DNA of 64,000 bases, taken from positions 11,240,983-11,304,982 of the forward strand of contig OY811973.1 in the NCBI GenBank assembly GCA_963681505.1, given 5' to 3'. Under the pieces are notes generated by a model. The model was not told where the DNA came from. It ran no database searches and saw nothing but the letters and a program-made list of their open reading frames with translations. Shown one piece after another: positions 63,420 through 64,000 of the stretch. This DNA comes from Eunapius fragilis. Its lineage: Eukaryota; Porifera; Demospongiae; Spongillida; Spongillidae. The first letter of the stretch is position 1, and each line of letters starts with the position of its first letter. Position numbers and translations under genes: made by a program.

Positions 63420-64000
63420 CTACATGCAGTAAAGATGGATATAAAGCAGCCTAGTGAAAGCCCTTAATACAGGAAAGTGAGGTGAAGCTGCCCTAATAAC
63501 CCGCAATGGACTAGAGCATTCTGGAAGCTCACAATTAATAGGATGCCCAAGCTGTTCAATAATCGCAGAATTCAATTTCAAAGTGATACCAGTATGAACA
63601 TGACCACACCCTGAATCAAGATCATCAAGCCCAGCTCGAAGATCTTCAATGGACATTTGGAACAGTGACTTTGTCCTCAACACTATTCTTCACTAGTGAG
63701 GTTGCGACACTCATTTGTACATTTCCATTTCAAGGGGCGCATGGTAATCTTATCTCTGTCCCCTATCTCCTCTGACACTACACACCTACCATTGAGGTCT
63801 ACTGGAATGGCCCCAAGTCGTTTTGTGTAAGTGTACGAAGTATTTAAAAAGTAAGGTTCAGAGCCAGCAGTATGATAACTATGCCCTACTAAAATATCAT
63901 TTTCTCCTATTTTCATTCTATTTATTTCACGGATAGTTTTTAGCAATGATCCTGCTTTTGCTCTTCGTACACTTAGTGCTTTAGAAACCAATGCCTCTGC
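63420..64000 (-). CDS. Unrecognised gene, partial, running off the right edge
   Basis: Minus-strand frame from the window edge to 63683 (SVRRAKAGSLLKTIREINRM, VGHSYHTAGSEPYFLNTSY, PVDLNGRCVVSEEIGDRDK, KWKCTNECRNLTSEE), then a second frame 63420-63683 (SIEDLRAGLDDLDSGCGHVH, NCELPECSSPLRVIRAASPH, stop). The two are offset by one base near 63684, by a frameshift or an unresolved intron. Cys/His spacing (CTNEC, CELPEC) hints at metal binding, but I cannot name the family. Confidence 0.45.

Overview
The window is eukaryotic nuclear DNA, most likely from an early-branching animal; a demosponge is my best guess. It has intron-rich genes with GT-AG introns, some only about 60 nt long, two full-length animal housekeeping genes, an NLR-type leucine-rich-repeat relic, and a very high load of minisatellites and small DNA transposons. 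The species is inferred, not seen. I found no rRNA, tRNA or CRISPR.

Layout. 26-17977 (minus): complete PRPF6 (U4/U6.U5 tri-snRNP splicing factor), 23 coding exons and 936 codons that join in frame. Nearly every larger intron carries a private tandem array, including a 2.8 kb 21-bp array in intron 2. 13392-42.2k: a large direct tandem duplication. Copy 1 (13392-31200) and copy 2 (31201 to about 42.2k) each hold PRPF6 exons 1-2 with part of intron 2, a TLC-domain membrane protein gene, shared intergenic DNA and the start of METAP2. At the junction (31200/31201) a truncated METAP2 exon 1 runs into PRPF6 intron 2 DNA and makes a 51-codon chimeric ORF. The outer genes stay intact. The copies then diverged: two arrays grew only in copy 1, two short segments are inverted in copy 2, and transposons landed in one copy or the other.

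42125-50038 (plus): complete METAP2 (methionine aminopeptidase 2), nine exons, 521 codons, all metal-binding and catalytic residues present. 50479-51947 (minus): C-terminal exons of a PfkB-type sugar/nucleoside kinase with a GC-AG intron; its N-terminal half was not found. 53-59 kb: transposon-rich, with a 1.2 kb terminal-inverted-repeat element and a decayed Tnp2-like (CACTA/EnSpm) transposase. 59.8-60.8 kb (minus): frameshifted NLR C-terminal LRR fragment. 62-64 kb (minus): a foldback element, two tandem proline-rich small ORFs and part of an unrecognised gene that runs off the window.

Mobile DNA includes a DD34E IS630/Tc1-type transposase with one frameshift, two MITEs with 9-bp target duplications, two elements with 7-bp duplications, a three-level nest (MITE in hAT-like element in foldback), and a foldback family whose arms match within each copy but differ between copies. 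The genes do not form a pathway. The main biology here is structural: how a duplication rearranged the 5' ends of two essential genes, and how arrays sit on their splice sites.
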